Positions 8,200 to 16,484 of a stretch of 64,000 nucleotides of DNA are shown in pieces; position 1 is the stretch's first letter; each line of letters opens with the position of its first letter. The stretch comes from JAWWPG01 sp038254365 (lineage in GTDB: Bacteria > Actinomycetota > Actinomycetes > Propionibacteriales > Nocardioidaceae): NCBI GenBank assembly GCA_038254365.1, contig JBBSGI010000003.1, positions 1-64,000 of the forward strand. The letters are read 5' to 3'. Under the pieces are notes generated by a model. That model saw only the letters and a program-made list of their open reading frames with translations, was not told the origin of the DNA and searched no databases. The translations under genes and the position numbers were made by a program.

Positions 8200-8832
8200 G
8201 CAGTCTCCAGTGCCGGGGTACGCCCGGCTGTCAGGTCGAACGACGGACAGCGTCGTTCGTGGTTGGGCGAGGTGGGAGTCCACGCCCGGCACACGTCGGC
8301 AACGATACGCGAGCCGACTACCGGGAGTGAAGGGTGTTTCACTCCCAGGCTCCCCGTGACTCGACCAACTCTGGCAGCAATACGTGCGAGTCTGAGCATA
8401 GTTCGAGTACCCGGCCCCCGTCTCTGGTCGGTGTATCGCCCAAGTGCCGCCGATGGATACACCGACCGACGCGGCGTGCTGGCTGTGGGCAATACGCCGG
8501 TCGCCCAGCGACTAGTGAGTCAGTGCATCAATCTGGGCTATGACGCGGCTCCATCACTTAGCCCTGGGCCGCGAGGTCCCGGTGGCGTCTCGGCGCCGCG
8601 AAGGCTCGCTCCGGTGACGGGACGGCTGGAGATCGCGGGTCGCCAGGGTCGGTCGGCCGCCGATGGCTCCTCGGCCATGTCCGGAAGCGGATGGTCCGTC
8701 CGCGGCGTTCGGGCGGCTGGAGGTGAAGCCTTAGACCCGACCAGACACGGCGCAGCTCGGGCTGGGGCGTCCGCTGACCGCCACAATATGCTCGGGGCAA
8801 CGACGAGGCCAGCTCGTACAGATCGTGCAGCG
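8200..8832. other. Gene-free stretch between the GHKL operon and the tadA remnant
   Basis: No supported gene is present. The stretch must hold the promoter of the minus-strand GHKL/PRTase operon, and it contains a perfect 11-bp inverted repeat (8426-8467). From about 8795 a decayed TadA-like string appears (GGGGCAACGACGAG would read GND-E as in the TadA QGND motif), but frames are broken. Confidence 0.45.
8426..8467. promoter_or_regulatory. Perfect 11-bp inverted repeat upstream of the GHKL operon
   Basis: GGTCGGTGTAT at 8426-8436 is the exact reverse complement of ATACACCGACC at 8457-8467, with a 20-base spacer. It lies 227 bases upstream of the GTG start of the GHKL gene. It could be an operator or a structured leader. 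No T-run follows on either strand, so it is not a classic terminator. Confidence 0.4.
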
Positions 8833-8849
8833 TTGCACTCTCCCTATCG
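8833..8849 (+). repeat. Right copy of 17-bp direct repeat
   Basis: TTGCACTCTCCCTATCG is identical to 117-133. It lies at the start of recognisable TadA C-terminal coding sequence and marks the right edge of the accessory block. No integrase gene is visible between the two copies. Confidence 0.6.
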
Positions 8850-9186
8850 CGTGCTGGCGGGCGAGAACATCTCGGCGCGGTTCGTCGTGCCCACGGTCGC
8901 GGCCAGCGTCGACATCGTGGTGCAGGTCGGCATCGACGGTGACGGAAGACGTCGGGTGCGTGAGATCGTCGCGGTCCCAGGACGTGTTGAGTCCGACATC
9001 ATCGAAGCCGAGGCGATTTTCTTCCGTGAGCGCGGACGACTGGTGCGCGCTCAAGGCATGCCGCCGCGGATCGACAGCTTCATCGCCAGCGGCATCGACA
9101 TCCACGCGGTGCTTGCACAACGCGGCGACGACTCCTATCCAGCACCAGGTCGGGTGACCCCGGCGCAAGCCTCGACGGGCGGCTGA
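8833..9186 (+). pseudogene. tadA: TadA/CpaF-type secretion ATPase, 3' remnant
   Basis: From about 8851 the frame reads VLAGENISARFVVPTVAASV, continues into VDIVVQVGIDGDGRRRVREI and ends with GRLVRAQGMPPRIDSF. This is the C-terminal end of actinobacterial TadA/CpaF ATPases. About 118 codons remain; the family has roughly 400 or more. Walker A and B, the Asp box and the His box are absent. Upstream sequence contains only frame-broken hints (CTLP in another frame, GNDE). TadA powers Tad pilus or secretion machinery by ATP hydrolysis at the inner face of the membrane. The stop at 9186 is one base before the tadB start, so the downstream operon is otherwise intact. I infer loss of the 5' part when the accessory block arrived. 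Confidence 0.75.
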
Positions 9187-9187
9187 C

Positions 9188-10045
9188 GTGGGCGTCGCCT
9201 TGGGGTTGTTCTTCGGGATTGGGCTGCTGCTCATCGTGCAGGCGATGACCGAGCAAGCGCCGCGAGCGGCGCGGTCCCCATCTGCAACCCGCAGCACCGA
9301 AGAGATGCTGCGAAGGGCCGGCATCGAGAGCGTCACGGCCGCCGGACTGGTCTCGTTGTGTGCCATCTCGGCGTTCGTTGCGATGCTAGTGATGCTGCTG
9401 GTGTCCCGCACCTTCCCCATTGCCGCAGCCTTCGCGATGATCGCCGGATACGCGCCCGTGGCGTTGGTACGCGGCCGGGCGCAGAGACGCCGGCGCGAGC
9501 TGGCCGTGGTCTGGCCCGAGGCGGTCGACAACATCGCTTCCGCGGTCCGGGCGGGTCTGTCGCTTCCCGAGGCACTCAGCCAGCTCGGTGAACGAGGCCC
9601 GGAGCCGTTGCGCCCGGCGTTCGCGGCTTTCGGTCGCGACTACCTCGCCTCGGGAAGGTTCGGCGTCTGTCTCGACCTGCTCAAGGAGCGGTTGGCCGAC
9701 CCGGTCGGTGACCGGGTCGTCGAGGCAATCCGGATCGCGCGCGACGTGGGTGGTGGTGACCTCGGCCGGGTTCTCCGGGCGCTGTCGGGGTTTCTGCGCG
9801 ACGACGCGAGAACCCGGTCCGAGCTCGAGGCACGGCAGGCCTGGGTGGTCAACGGCGCACGATTGGCGGCCGGCTCGCCGTGGGTGGTGCTCCTCGTGCT
9901 CTCGTTCCAGCCGGAGGTGATCGAGCGGTATCGCTCCGCGTCCGGCGTCATGGTGTTGGTCATCGGCGGCTTTGCGTGTGCCGTGGCGTACCGGCTGATG
10001 GTGTCCGTGGGGCGGTTGCCTGACGAGGAACGGGTGCTGCAGTGA
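9188..10045 (+). CDS. tadB: Tad system inner-membrane platform protein TadB
   Basis: The product has 285 residues and fits the T2SSF/TadB family. It has an N-terminal membrane helix (LGLFFGIGLLLIVQAM) and two central helices (LVSLCAISAFVAMLVMLLV and PIAAAFAMIAGYAPVALV). The cytoplasmic T2SSF helical domain (WPEAVDNIASAVRAGLSLPE, then GGGDLGRVLRALSGFLRDD) and two C-terminal helices follow. TadB and TadC form the membrane platform on which the TadA ATPase acts to extrude Flp-type pili or secreted factors. It starts with GTG one base after the tadA remnant stop and ends overlapping tadC by 4 bp (GTGA). Confidence 0.9.
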   Translation: MGVALGLFFGIGLLLIVQAMTEQAPRAARSPSATRSTEEMLRRAGIESVTAAGLVSLCAISAFVAMLVMLLVSRTFPIAAAFAMIAGYAPVALVRGRAQRRRRELAVVWPEAVDNIASAVRAGLSLPEALSQLGERGPEPLRPAFAAFGRDYLASGRFGVCLDLLKERLADPVGDRVVEAIRIARDVGGGDLGRVLRALSGFLRDDARTRSELEARQAWVVNGARLAAGSPWVVLLVLSFQPEVIERYRSASGVMVLVIGGFACAVAYRLMVSVGRLPDEERVLQ

Positions 10046-10983
10046 CACCGTCGTTGTGGGGCGGTCTTCTCGGCGCTGGCGCCGGCGCCGGGCTGCTTCT
10101 CGTCGGGTCCCGCCTGCTGGCCGCCCGGCGTCCCAGCCTGGAGAGCCGCATCGCGCCATACATCCGCGATGTCCCGACACCGACGCCGCTCTGGACGCCG
10201 CGCCCCCCGACCGACAGTGCGGTGTCCGCGCTGTCCGCAATCGCAGCACCGCTTCTCGAGTCAGGAGGTGCTCGTCTGCAGCGTCTGCTGGGGGGCCGGG
10301 CATCGGTCCAGCGACGTCTGGAGCGGGCTGGCGCCGGGCAAACCGTCGAGCAGTTCCGGATGTCGCAGGTCGAGTGGGCGCTCGGCGGCTTCGGCAGCAT
10401 GCTCCTGCTCGGTGTGCTGGGCCCCGGCCGCCAAGCGGGCCGGGCGCTGCCGTGGCTCATGTTGTGCTTCGGAGCGGCGGCGCTGGCCATGATGTTCCGC
10501 GACTCCCTGCTGAGCCGGCAGGTGAGCAATCGGGAGCGGCGCATGCTCGCCGAGTTCCCGGCCGTGGCTGACCTGCTGGCGCTTTCCGTGGCCGCGGGCG
10601 AGGGTCCGGTGGCGGCGCTCGACCGCGTCGTCTCCACCTGCCGCGGCGCGCTGGTGGATGAGCTCGCCCGCGTCTTGGCCGAGTCGCGAACCGGCGTACC
10701 GGTTGTCGCCGCACTCGACGGACTCGCCCGGCGCACCGGCCTAGCCGTGGTCGCTCGGTTCGCCGAGGGGCTCGCCGTGGCATTGTCGCGCGGCACGCCG
10801 CTCGTCGACGTCCTTGCCGCCCAGGCGGGCGACGTGCGCGAGGCCGCAAAGCGCGCCCTGATCGAGACTGGGGCCCGCAAGGAGGTCGTGATGATGGTGC
10901 CCGTCGTCTTCCTAATCCTCCCCGTGACGCTGCTGTTCGCCTTCTATCCAGGAGTTGTGGGACTCAACCTGCTGGCGCCGTAG
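10042..10983 (+). CDS. tadC: Tad system inner-membrane platform protein TadC
   Basis: The product has 313 residues with the T2SSF fold. A membrane helix at the start (LLGAGAGAGLLLVGSRLL), a central pair of hydrophobic segments (ALGGFGSMLLLGVLGPG and LMLCFGAAALAMMF) and the helical domain (FPAVADLLALSVAAGEGPV to LARRTGLAVVARFAEGLAVA) can be seen. A C-terminal helix pair includes VVFLILPVTLLFAFYPGVV. It is the partner of TadB in the pilus platform. The GTG start overlaps the tadB stop. A short spacer with GAGGA separates it from the pilin-like gene at 11008, so all belong to one operon. Confidence 0.9.
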   Translation: MTPSLWGGLLGAGAGAGLLLVGSRLLAARRPSLESRIAPYIRDVPTPTPLWTPRPPTDSAVSALSAIAAPLLESGGARLQRLLGGRASVQRRLERAGAGQTVEQFRMSQVEWALGGFGSMLLLGVLGPGRQAGRALPWLMLCFGAAALAMMFRDSLLSRQVSNRERRMLAEFPAVADLLALSVAAGEGPVAALDRVVSTCRGALVDELARVLAESRTGVPVVAALDGLARRTGLAVVARFAEGLAVALSRGTPLVDVLAAQAGDVREAAKRALIETGARKEVVMMVPVVFLILPVTLLFAFYPGVVGLNLLAP

Positions 10984-11007
10984 CCGGCCGAAAGAGAGGA
11001 AGTCACC

Positions 11008-11181
11008 ATGAGGTTGTTCGAACGGACCTGCTCGCCCAGGAGCGGGCACGACGAGCGAGGGGACGTACCAGGCTGGGTGATGATCACGGTGATGACGATC
11101 ATCATCGCGAGCTCGATCCTGGTGATCTTCCAGAACCGGGTCACGTCGTTCCTGAGCGACGCGCTCAACCAGTACATGTGA
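11008..11181 (+). CDS. 57-residue Flp pilin-like membrane peptide
   Basis: ATG at 11008 follows a GAGAGGA (about 9 bases upstream). The 57-residue product has a charged N-terminus, then GDVPGWVMITVMTIIIASSI, then an amphipathic tail. A short basic/polar leader, a Gly before the hydrophobic helix and a place between tadC and tadE are what Flp-type (type IVb) prepilins show. The Glu at position +5 of the mature part is missing, so it may instead be a small Tad accessory peptide. Its TGA overlaps the next GTG start (GTGA). Confidence 0.75.
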   Translation: MRLFERTCSPRSGHDERGDVPGWVMITVMTIIIASSILVIFQNRVTSFLSDALNQYM

Positions 11182-11576
11182 GAAGGCTGGTGGGTCAGCG
11201 ACGGTCGCAGCGCGGATCGGCGATCGTCGACTTCGCGCTGGTGGCCGTCGTCCTGGTCCCGCTGTTCTTCGCGATCCTGCAGCTGGCGCTGATCTGGCAC
11301 GTCAAGTCGACGTTGACGGCTGCCGCGTCGCAGGGTGCGCACTACGGCGCGAGCTATCAGCACTCGCCGGCGCAGGGCGCGGCCCGGACGCGGGGGATCA
11401 TCGACCAGACGTTCGGTACCGACTTCCGCGACCGGGTGACAGCGCGTGCGACCGGAGTGGGCGGACAGGCCGGGGTGGAGGTCGAGGTCATTGCTCGGGT
11501 ACCGGTGCTGGTGCTCTGGGGGCCGACGGTGTCGGTGTCGGTGAGCGGGCACGCGGTGAAGGAACTGCTGCCGTGA
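11178..11576 (+). CDS. tadE: TadE-like pseudopilin
   Basis: The product has 132 residues with a TadE-type N-terminus: RRSQRGSAIVDFALVAVVLV followed by a second hydrophobic stretch. A small extracytoplasmic beta-rich domain follows. TadE proteins are bitopic minor pilins processed by the TadV-type prepilin peptidase in Tad systems. The GTG start overlaps the preceding peptide by 4 bp, and its own stop overlaps the next start (GTGA at 11573), so it is embedded in the operon. Confidence 0.85.
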   Translation: MRRLVGQRRSQRGSAIVDFALVAVVLVPLFFAILQLALIWHVKSTLTAAASQGAHYGASYQHSPAQGAARTRGIIDQTFGTDFRDRVTARATGVGGQAGVEVEVIARVPVLVLWGPTVSVSVSGHAVKELLP

Positions 11577-12067
11577 GCCCGGCTCCAAGGCTGCCGTGGC
11601 TGCCGAGACAGCCACGCCGGGCAAGGATCGATGTCGGTGAGCGCGGGTCCGCGCTGGTGGAGATCGTGTGGCTGTCATTGATCCTGCTGATCCCGTTGGT
11701 CTACATCCTGTTGACGTTGGTCGCCGTCCAGCGGTCGGCGTATGGCGTGACCGAGGCGGCGCGGGCGGCCGGCCGGGCCTATGTGCTCTCGCCGAACCCG
11801 GCGGTCGCGCGCCAGCGTGCCTACGCGGCGGCCAGGCTGGCCATGCGCGACCAAGCAGTCGCCCTGCCGGCGAGCGATCTGACTATCGTCTGTCATCCGG
11901 CTCCGACCTCCTGCCTGCAGCCCGGCTCGACGGTGGAGATCCGAATCACGTTCCATGCCCGGCTGCCCGTCCTCCCGCAGTTCCTGGGGCACAACCCGGC
12001 GACGATCGCCGTCTCGGCTCACCACGTCGAGCCGTACGGCAGCTACCGCGAGGGTGTGCTTCGGTGA
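11573..12067 (+). CDS. Second TadE-like pseudopilin
   Basis: The product has 164 residues. ERGSALVEIVWLSLILLIPL is the TadE/TadF-type prepilin segment (Gly-Ser, then Glu within the hydrophobic helix), preceded by a Pro/Arg-rich leader of about 25 residues. The extracytoplasmic domain has one Cys pair (IVCHPAPTSC) that could form a disulfide. GTG start and stop overlap both neighbours by 4 bp. It probably acts as a minor pilin (TadF-like) with the preceding TadE. Confidence 0.8.
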   Translation: MSPAPRLPWLPRQPRRARIDVGERGSALVEIVWLSLILLIPLVYILLTLVAVQRSAYGVTEAARAAGRAYVLSPNPAVARQRAYAAARLAMRDQAVALPASDLTIVCHPAPTSCLQPGSTVEIRITFHARLPVLPQFLGHNPATIAVSAHHVEPYGSYREGVLR

Positions 12068-12522
12068 GCGCGCCGACCACCGGGTCCCGTTCCCAGCGGG
12101 ATGGCGAGCAGGGAGTCATCACGGCCATGTTGGTGATCTTCGCGATCTGCCTGCTGCTCACGGTCATCGCCGTCACCGACCTCTCCGCGGCGTACCTTCG
12201 CCGCCAGGGGGCCCTGTCACTGGCCGACGGTGCGTCGCTGGCGGCGACCGAGGCGGCGGCCGCGGGCTCCATCTACCGAGGCGGCGACGACCGGTTCGTG
12301 CCGATCAGCCAGCCCGGCGCCGCCGCAGCGGTCCGTCGTTACCTGATCACCACCGGCGCGTACGTCGACTACCCGGGGCTGCGGTCGCAGGTACAGGTGG
12401 TCGGCCATCGGGTCCTCGTCACGCTCACGATGCCGTACCGGTTGCCGGTACCGGTGCCTGGCGTGCAGCGGGTCACTATCGTCCACGCCACCAGCGCGGC
12501 GGAGCTGCCCATCTACCAATGA
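12064..12522 (+). CDS. TadG-like pilus assembly protein
   Basis: The product has 152 residues from the GTG at 12064, which overlaps the previous stop. The N-terminus DGEQGVITAMLVIFAICLLL has the TadG/TadE-like Gly-then-hydrophobic helix. The following LSAAYLRRQGALSLADGASL, with Ala-rich text after it, is the pattern of short actinobacterial putative Flp pilus-assembly TadE/G-like proteins. It is the last gene of the Tad operon. Full TadG proteins carry a large von Willebrand domain that is absent here. Confidence 0.8.
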   Translation: MSAPTTGSRSQRDGEQGVITAMLVIFAICLLLTVIAVTDLSAAYLRRQGALSLADGASLAATEAAAAGSIYRGGDDRFVPISQPGAAAAVRRYLITTGAYVDYPGLRSQVQVVGHRVLVTLTMPYRLPVPVPGVQRVTIVHATSAAELPIYQ

Positions 12523-12736
12523 CGTTGCCCGATGCTGTCGGTTCTCGGTCCTAATGGGGGTGCATCGTTCGGGGTTTCGGCCAGAGTGGTGTCCGAGTCC
12601 GCCGGTGGGTGAGCACTTCTTGGTCCGGGCCTGTGAGGTCTACTCCTAGATCGTGCCCCTGCCGGTGAATGAGGAAGCGTGATGGCTGCTGGGATGTCGT
12701 GCTTTCGAGCACTGAACCATTAGGACGCTGCGGTCT

Positions 12737-12865
12737 TCCCTGTCCAACCGCCTCGTCGGCATCCTCGATGGCTGCCTACGTCACCGCACCACCTACGACG
12801 AGACTACCGCCTGGCACACCGCACCGCATCGGCCGCTTGACGCGCTACACCCCTGGGATTTCTAG
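12737..12865 (+). pseudogene. C-terminal scrap of a transposase (IS110-like)
   Basis: One frame reads SLSNRLVGILDGCLRHRTTY followed by DETTAWHTAPHRPLDALHPWDF and a stop at 12863-12865. This closely recalls the last 40 residues of IS110-family transposases (LANRLVGILHGCL, YDE, AW). Nothing of the remaining protein is present upstream; 12523-12736 holds no other feature that I can support. It lies between the Tad operon and the backbone gene for UPF0182. Confidence 0.5.
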
Positions 12866-15849
12866 GAGCCACGTGGGGTCGAGGGGCTTCGCGGCGGCGT
12901 GGTTGAGGTGCTCCCCGGCTGACTAGTGGTGCCGTTTGCTGGCGGGGCTGTCGTAGCCGCGCCCTGCTGCTCGCGGAGATTGATGGCCAGGGTGAGCAGC
13001 CGGACTCCATCGTTGTTCGCCTTCTGGTAGCCGGCCAGGTCGCCGTTCTGCAGGGCAATCTGCGCCTGGTCGAAGGCGGCCTTCGCCTGGCTCAGCAGGG
13101 TCGTGATCTGCTGGTCGACGGACTGGTTGCCACCGCTCCCCCCACCACCGCCAGGTGGCGGCTCGTTACCTGGTGGCGGCGTCTCGGCGACACCGAGCGC
13201 TCGGGCAACGGCCTGGTCGAACGACTTGCCGATGCCGATCCTGTTCCCGATCGCCACGGTGACGAACTGCAGCAGCGGGTACGACGCCGTACCCTCGCCA
13301 AAGGTGTAGACCGGCTGGGCATACAGCATCTCGTTACCCAACGGCAGCGTCAGCAGGTTCCCGCGCAGCACCCGGGTGCCCGATCGCTCGTACGGCAGGA
13401 GCTGTCTGGTCACGTTCGGGTCGTTCTTCAGCTGGTTGAACATCTGACCGGGGCCGGCGACCGTGTTGTCGCTGGGCAGCTGCAGCACCGTGATCTTGCC
13501 GTAGTCGGCACTCGCCGGGCTGGCGTCGACCGACACGAAGCTGGCTAGGTTCGAGCGGCTCTGCGGCACGTAGACGCTGCTGAGCGAGAACTGCGGCCCT
13601 CCCTCGGGCAGCTGCACGGTCAGGTAGAACGGCGGTTGCGCCTGGTTTGTCACGCTGTCGGTCGGGTCTTCCGGCACCCGCCAGTTCTCCGAGCCGCTGT
13701 AGAAGGTCGCCGCGTTCGTGACGTGGTACGTCGACAGGACCTGTCGCTGCACCTTGAACAGGTCCTCCGGGTAGCGGAAGTGGGCCAGCAGGTCCGGCGT
13801 GATCGAGCTCCTCGGCGAGACGACACCGGGGAACGCGTTCATCCATGTCCGCAGGATGGGGTCCTGCTCGTCCCACTGGTAGATCTTCACCTGGCCCGAG
13901 TACGCGTCGACGGTGATCTTCGCGGAGTTGCGGATGTAGTTGATCTTGTCCGAGGGCTGACCCGCCACCGCATGCTCCGGGGTCAGCGAGTCGCTGGTCG
14001 CCCGGTTCAGGTCGACCAGGTCCGACATCGGGTAGTCGGACGTCGTGGTGAAGCCGTCCATGATCCAGACGGTGCGTCCGTCCACGACCGCCGGGTACGG
14101 CGCGCCGTCCACCCGCAGCCACGGCGCGATCTTCTTCACCATCGTCAACGGGTCGCGGTTGTAGATCAACCGGGAGTCGGGATTCACCCGCTGCGACAGC
14201 AGGATCGACGAGTCCCAGAACTTCGCGGCGTAGAGCATCTGACGGAACGCCGACCCCAGTCCAACTCCCCCGGGGCCCGTGTAGGTCGAGTTCTGGTCCT
14301 TGCTGGTGCCGCCGATCTGAGGGATGTTCAGCTCCACCGGGGCCGAGCCGGGCGGCGCGCCGACGATCGAATAGTTCGGCTCGCTCTCCCCGAAGTAGAT
14401 CTGCTGCCGGAAGGTGCCGAACTGGCCCCTCGCCGGCAGGTTCTTCTCGGCCCACACCGGCTGGCCGCTGTTGGCGCGGCGGTCGGCGTACGCGGCGACG
14501 ACCCCGAACCCGTGGGTGTAGACGGTGTGCTCGTTGTTCCAGTTCCGCTGGTCAGGCCGCAGGCCGTTCAGGTTCAGCTCCCGGGCCGACACGATGACGT
14601 CCTGGGGCTGTGGGTTGCCGGAGATCGCATAGCGGTCGACGTCGAGCACATCCGGCATCGTGTAGAAGCCACGCATCTGCTGAAGCTGCACGAAGGCCTG
14701 CGACACCAGCCGCGGGTCGATCACTCGGACGCCCGGCAACTGGCCGGCGGCCTGCTGGAGCTCGTCGTTCGTCAGGGTCGTCACTCCGGGGTACTGCTTC
14801 ACGGTGACGTTGCCCAGCCCGTACGCGTCCCGGGTCGCCGCGATGTTGAGCTGGATGTAGTGGCCCTCCTTGATGGGCTCCGACGGCTTGACCTGGAAAC
14901 GCTGCACGATCAACGGCCAGATGCTGCCGATCAGGATCGCCGAGAGCACCAGCAGACCGAAGCCCAGCAACGGAAGCAGCCAACCGGGCCGCACCACGTT
15001 GCCGAAGAAGAGCAAGGCGCTGATGATCGCGATGATCATCAGCACGTTCTTGGAGGGGATCACGGCGTTGACGTCGGTGTAGGTCACCCCGGTGATCAAA
15101 GAGCCCTCGTGCACGGCCAGGCCATACCGGTCCAGCCAGTACGCAACCGCCTTCAACGCCACGAAGAGTCCCAGCAGCACCGAGAGCTGGATCTGGGCCG
15201 AGTTGGTGATCCGGTTGTGCTTTGCGGGCAGCCTGATCGCCCCGTACAGATAGTGCGTGACGCCGGCCGCGATGATCGAGAAGACCAGCACGGTGAAGCC
15301 GAAGCTCAGCAGGTAGCGGAACCACGGGTAGCCGAAGACGTAGAAGCCGATGTCCTTGTGGAAGTACGCGTCGCTCTTCCCGAATGGCACGGCGTTGCGC
15401 CACAGCAGGTACGTCTTCCAGCGGCCCGAGGCGCTGCCGCCGGCGAACAGGAAGAAGGTGGCCGCCAGTGCCACGACGATCCAGCGCCGGAACGGGTCGA
15501 GCGCGTCCTGGTAATGCTCGATGGTCGGGTTGCGGTAGCCGTCGCTCAGCAGGATCGGTCGCATCCGGTAGGCCAGGACAACGTTGCCCACGACGGCACC
15601 GGCGAACACCAGCCCGAACGCGAAGAAAAGCACGACCCGGGTCAGGAGGATCTTGCCGAACACGAACCCGAACCCCTGAGACTGGAACCACAGCCGGTCG
15701 GTCCAGATCTCGACGAAGATCGACGCGAGGATGACCAGCACCACCACGATCGCCAGCGTCGGCAACAGTGCCCGCGGTCGTCTGGAGGCGACCCGCCGGG
15801 TACGGATGGGCGGCGCCACGCCCTCCCCGGCGCCGAAAGCCTCACTCAT
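12862..15849 (-). CDS. UPF0182 family integral membrane protein
   Basis: The product has 995 residues and matches the UPF0182/COG1615 family in length and layout. A basic N-terminal tail is followed by about seven membrane helices in the first 320 residues (for example LLPTLAIVVVLVILASIFVE). A very large extracytoplasmic domain follows with family-typical text such as NNEHTVYTHGFGVVAAYADR. The last 60 residues are a low-complexity Gly/Pro/Thr tail. Function is not established; family members are widespread in actinobacteria. Its ATG overlaps the PPA1309-family stop by 8 bp, so the three minus-strand genes 17540-12862 form an operon. M. tuberculosis has the same order (Rv3194c-Rv3193c). Confidence 0.93.
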   Translation of the reverse strand: MSEAFGAGEGVAPPIRTRRVASRRPRALLPTLAIVVVLVILASIFVEIWTDRLWFQSQGFGFVFGKILLTRVVLFFAFGLVFAGAVVGNVVLAYRMRPILLSDGYRNPTIEHYQDALDPFRRWIVVALAATFFLFAGGSASGRWKTYLLWRNAVPFGKSDAYFHKDIGFYVFGYPWFRYLLSFGFTVLVFSIIAAGVTHYLYGAIRLPAKHNRITNSAQIQLSVLLGLFVALKAVAYWLDRYGLAVHEGSLITGVTYTDVNAVIPSKNVLMIIAIISALLFFGNVVRPGWLLPLLGFGLLVLSAILIGSIWPLIVQRFQVKPSEPIKEGHYIQLNIAATRDAYGLGNVTVKQYPGVTTLTNDELQQAAGQLPGVRVIDPRLVSQAFVQLQQMRGFYTMPDVLDVDRYAISGNPQPQDVIVSARELNLNGLRPDQRNWNNEHTVYTHGFGVVAAYADRRANSGQPVWAEKNLPARGQFGTFRQQIYFGESEPNYSIVGAPPGSAPVELNIPQIGGTSKDQNSTYTGPGGVGLGSAFRQMLYAAKFWDSSILLSQRVNPDSRLIYNRDPLTMVKKIAPWLRVDGAPYPAVVDGRTVWIMDGFTTTSDYPMSDLVDLNRATSDSLTPEHAVAGQPSDKINYIRNSAKITVDAYSGQVKIYQWDEQDPILRTWMNAFPGVVSPRSSITPDLLAHFRYPEDLFKVQRQVLSTYHVTNAATFYSGSENWRVPEDPTDSVTNQAQPPFYLTVQLPEGGPQFSLSSVYVPQSRSNLASFVSVDASPASADYGKITVLQLPSDNTVAGPGQMFNQLKNDPNVTRQLLPYERSGTRVLRGNLLTLPLGNEMLYAQPVYTFGEGTASYPLLQFVTVAIGNRIGIGKSFDQAVARALGVAETPPPGNEPPPGGGGGSGGNQSVDQQITTLLSQAKAAFDQAQIALQNGDLAGYQKANNDGVRLLTLAINLREQQGAATTAPPANGTTSQPGSTSTTPPRSPSTPRGS

Positions 15850-16465
15850 CGGGACCCCAATCCTGGCTGACCTCGTTGTCGTCAGCCGCCTCTAGCGTCT
15901 CACGCAGCCCCGCGAGCAGACGCGGCACGAGGTCGGCACCGTGCACCAGGTGGTCGTCGTCGTCATGCGACCGCAGCCTGAGCGCGCAGTGCGACTCACC
16001 ACTGCGCAGCACACCAGCGGCGATCCGGACATCCTCCCGGGCCGGGTGTTTGGCGGCAAAAGCCGCGGCGAGGTCGTCCTCAGGCGGCACCTCCTGCTCG
16101 GCAGCCGGAGGCAGCACGACGCGCTCCACGACCGCTACGACACCCACCACCGCGGACGGCCAGGCGATGCGGCGCAGCAGCTCCTCGAGCGACCGGACGT
16201 TCTGGTCGATCTCCTGCTCGACCGGAGTGAGAGCCTCATGACTGCTCGCATGCACGCCGAGCTCGATCGCCAGGTCCGGCTCGGCCTCCACGAGTTGGGC
16301 CGTGGGCACGAGGGCGAACAGCCGGCTGGGCTGGTCCCAGCCGTCGTCGCTGACGTAGTGCTCGACCTCCGCGACGACGGCCCGCAGGGAGACGACCGGA
16401 CCCGCGGCGCCGCCCTCCAACGGCAGCGTCGGCACGGACTCGTCGGAGAACGACGGCTCGGTCAT
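15842..16465 (-). CDS. PPA1309 family protein
   Basis: The product has about 207 residues. I chose the ATG at 16465 (MTEPSFSDESV), 20 bases after the upstream stop; a GTG at 16495 would overlap it by 11 bp. The sequence matches the actinobacterial PPA1309 family: a conserved YVSDDGWDQPSRLFALVPTA followed by a Glu-rich helical segment and a C-terminal HLVHGADLVPRLLAGLR. It looks soluble with no membrane span. Its role is unknown. It is sandwiched between a PDZ protease gene and UPF0182, which suggests a shared envelope-related function. Confidence 0.85.
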   Translation of the reverse strand: MTEPSFSDESVPTLPLEGGAAGPVVSLRAVVAEVEHYVSDDGWDQPSRLFALVPTAQLVEAEPDLAIELGVHASSHEALTPVEQEIDQNVRSLEELLRRIAWPSAVVGVVAVVERVVLPPAAEQEVPPEDDLAAAFAAKHPAREDVRIAAGVLRSGESHCALRLRSHDDDDHLVHGADLVPRLLAGLRETLEAADDNEVSQDWGPDE

Positions 16466-16484
16466 CGGCGCCCGATCAAGGTGG

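Noticed and set aside
8833..8849. Attachment site at a tRNA gene 3' end
   Set aside because: No tRNA-like cloverleaf surrounds either repeat copy; the context is tadA coding sequence.
7438..9186. A 582-codon open frame on + that runs antisense through the GHKL gene into the tadA remnant
   Set aside because: Only the last ~118 codons show TadA similarity. The upstream part is antisense to the better supported GHKL gene and has no motif.
12669..12926. An 85-codon frame on + downstream of the Tad operon
   Set aside because: The transposase remnant is in another frame of the same DNA; this frame has no ribosome binding site or similarity.
13636..15870. A 744-codon frame on + opposite UPF0182
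   Set aside because: It is an Arg/His/Asp/Val-rich antisense shadow typical of high-GC coding DNA; the minus-strand UPF0182 gene is clear.
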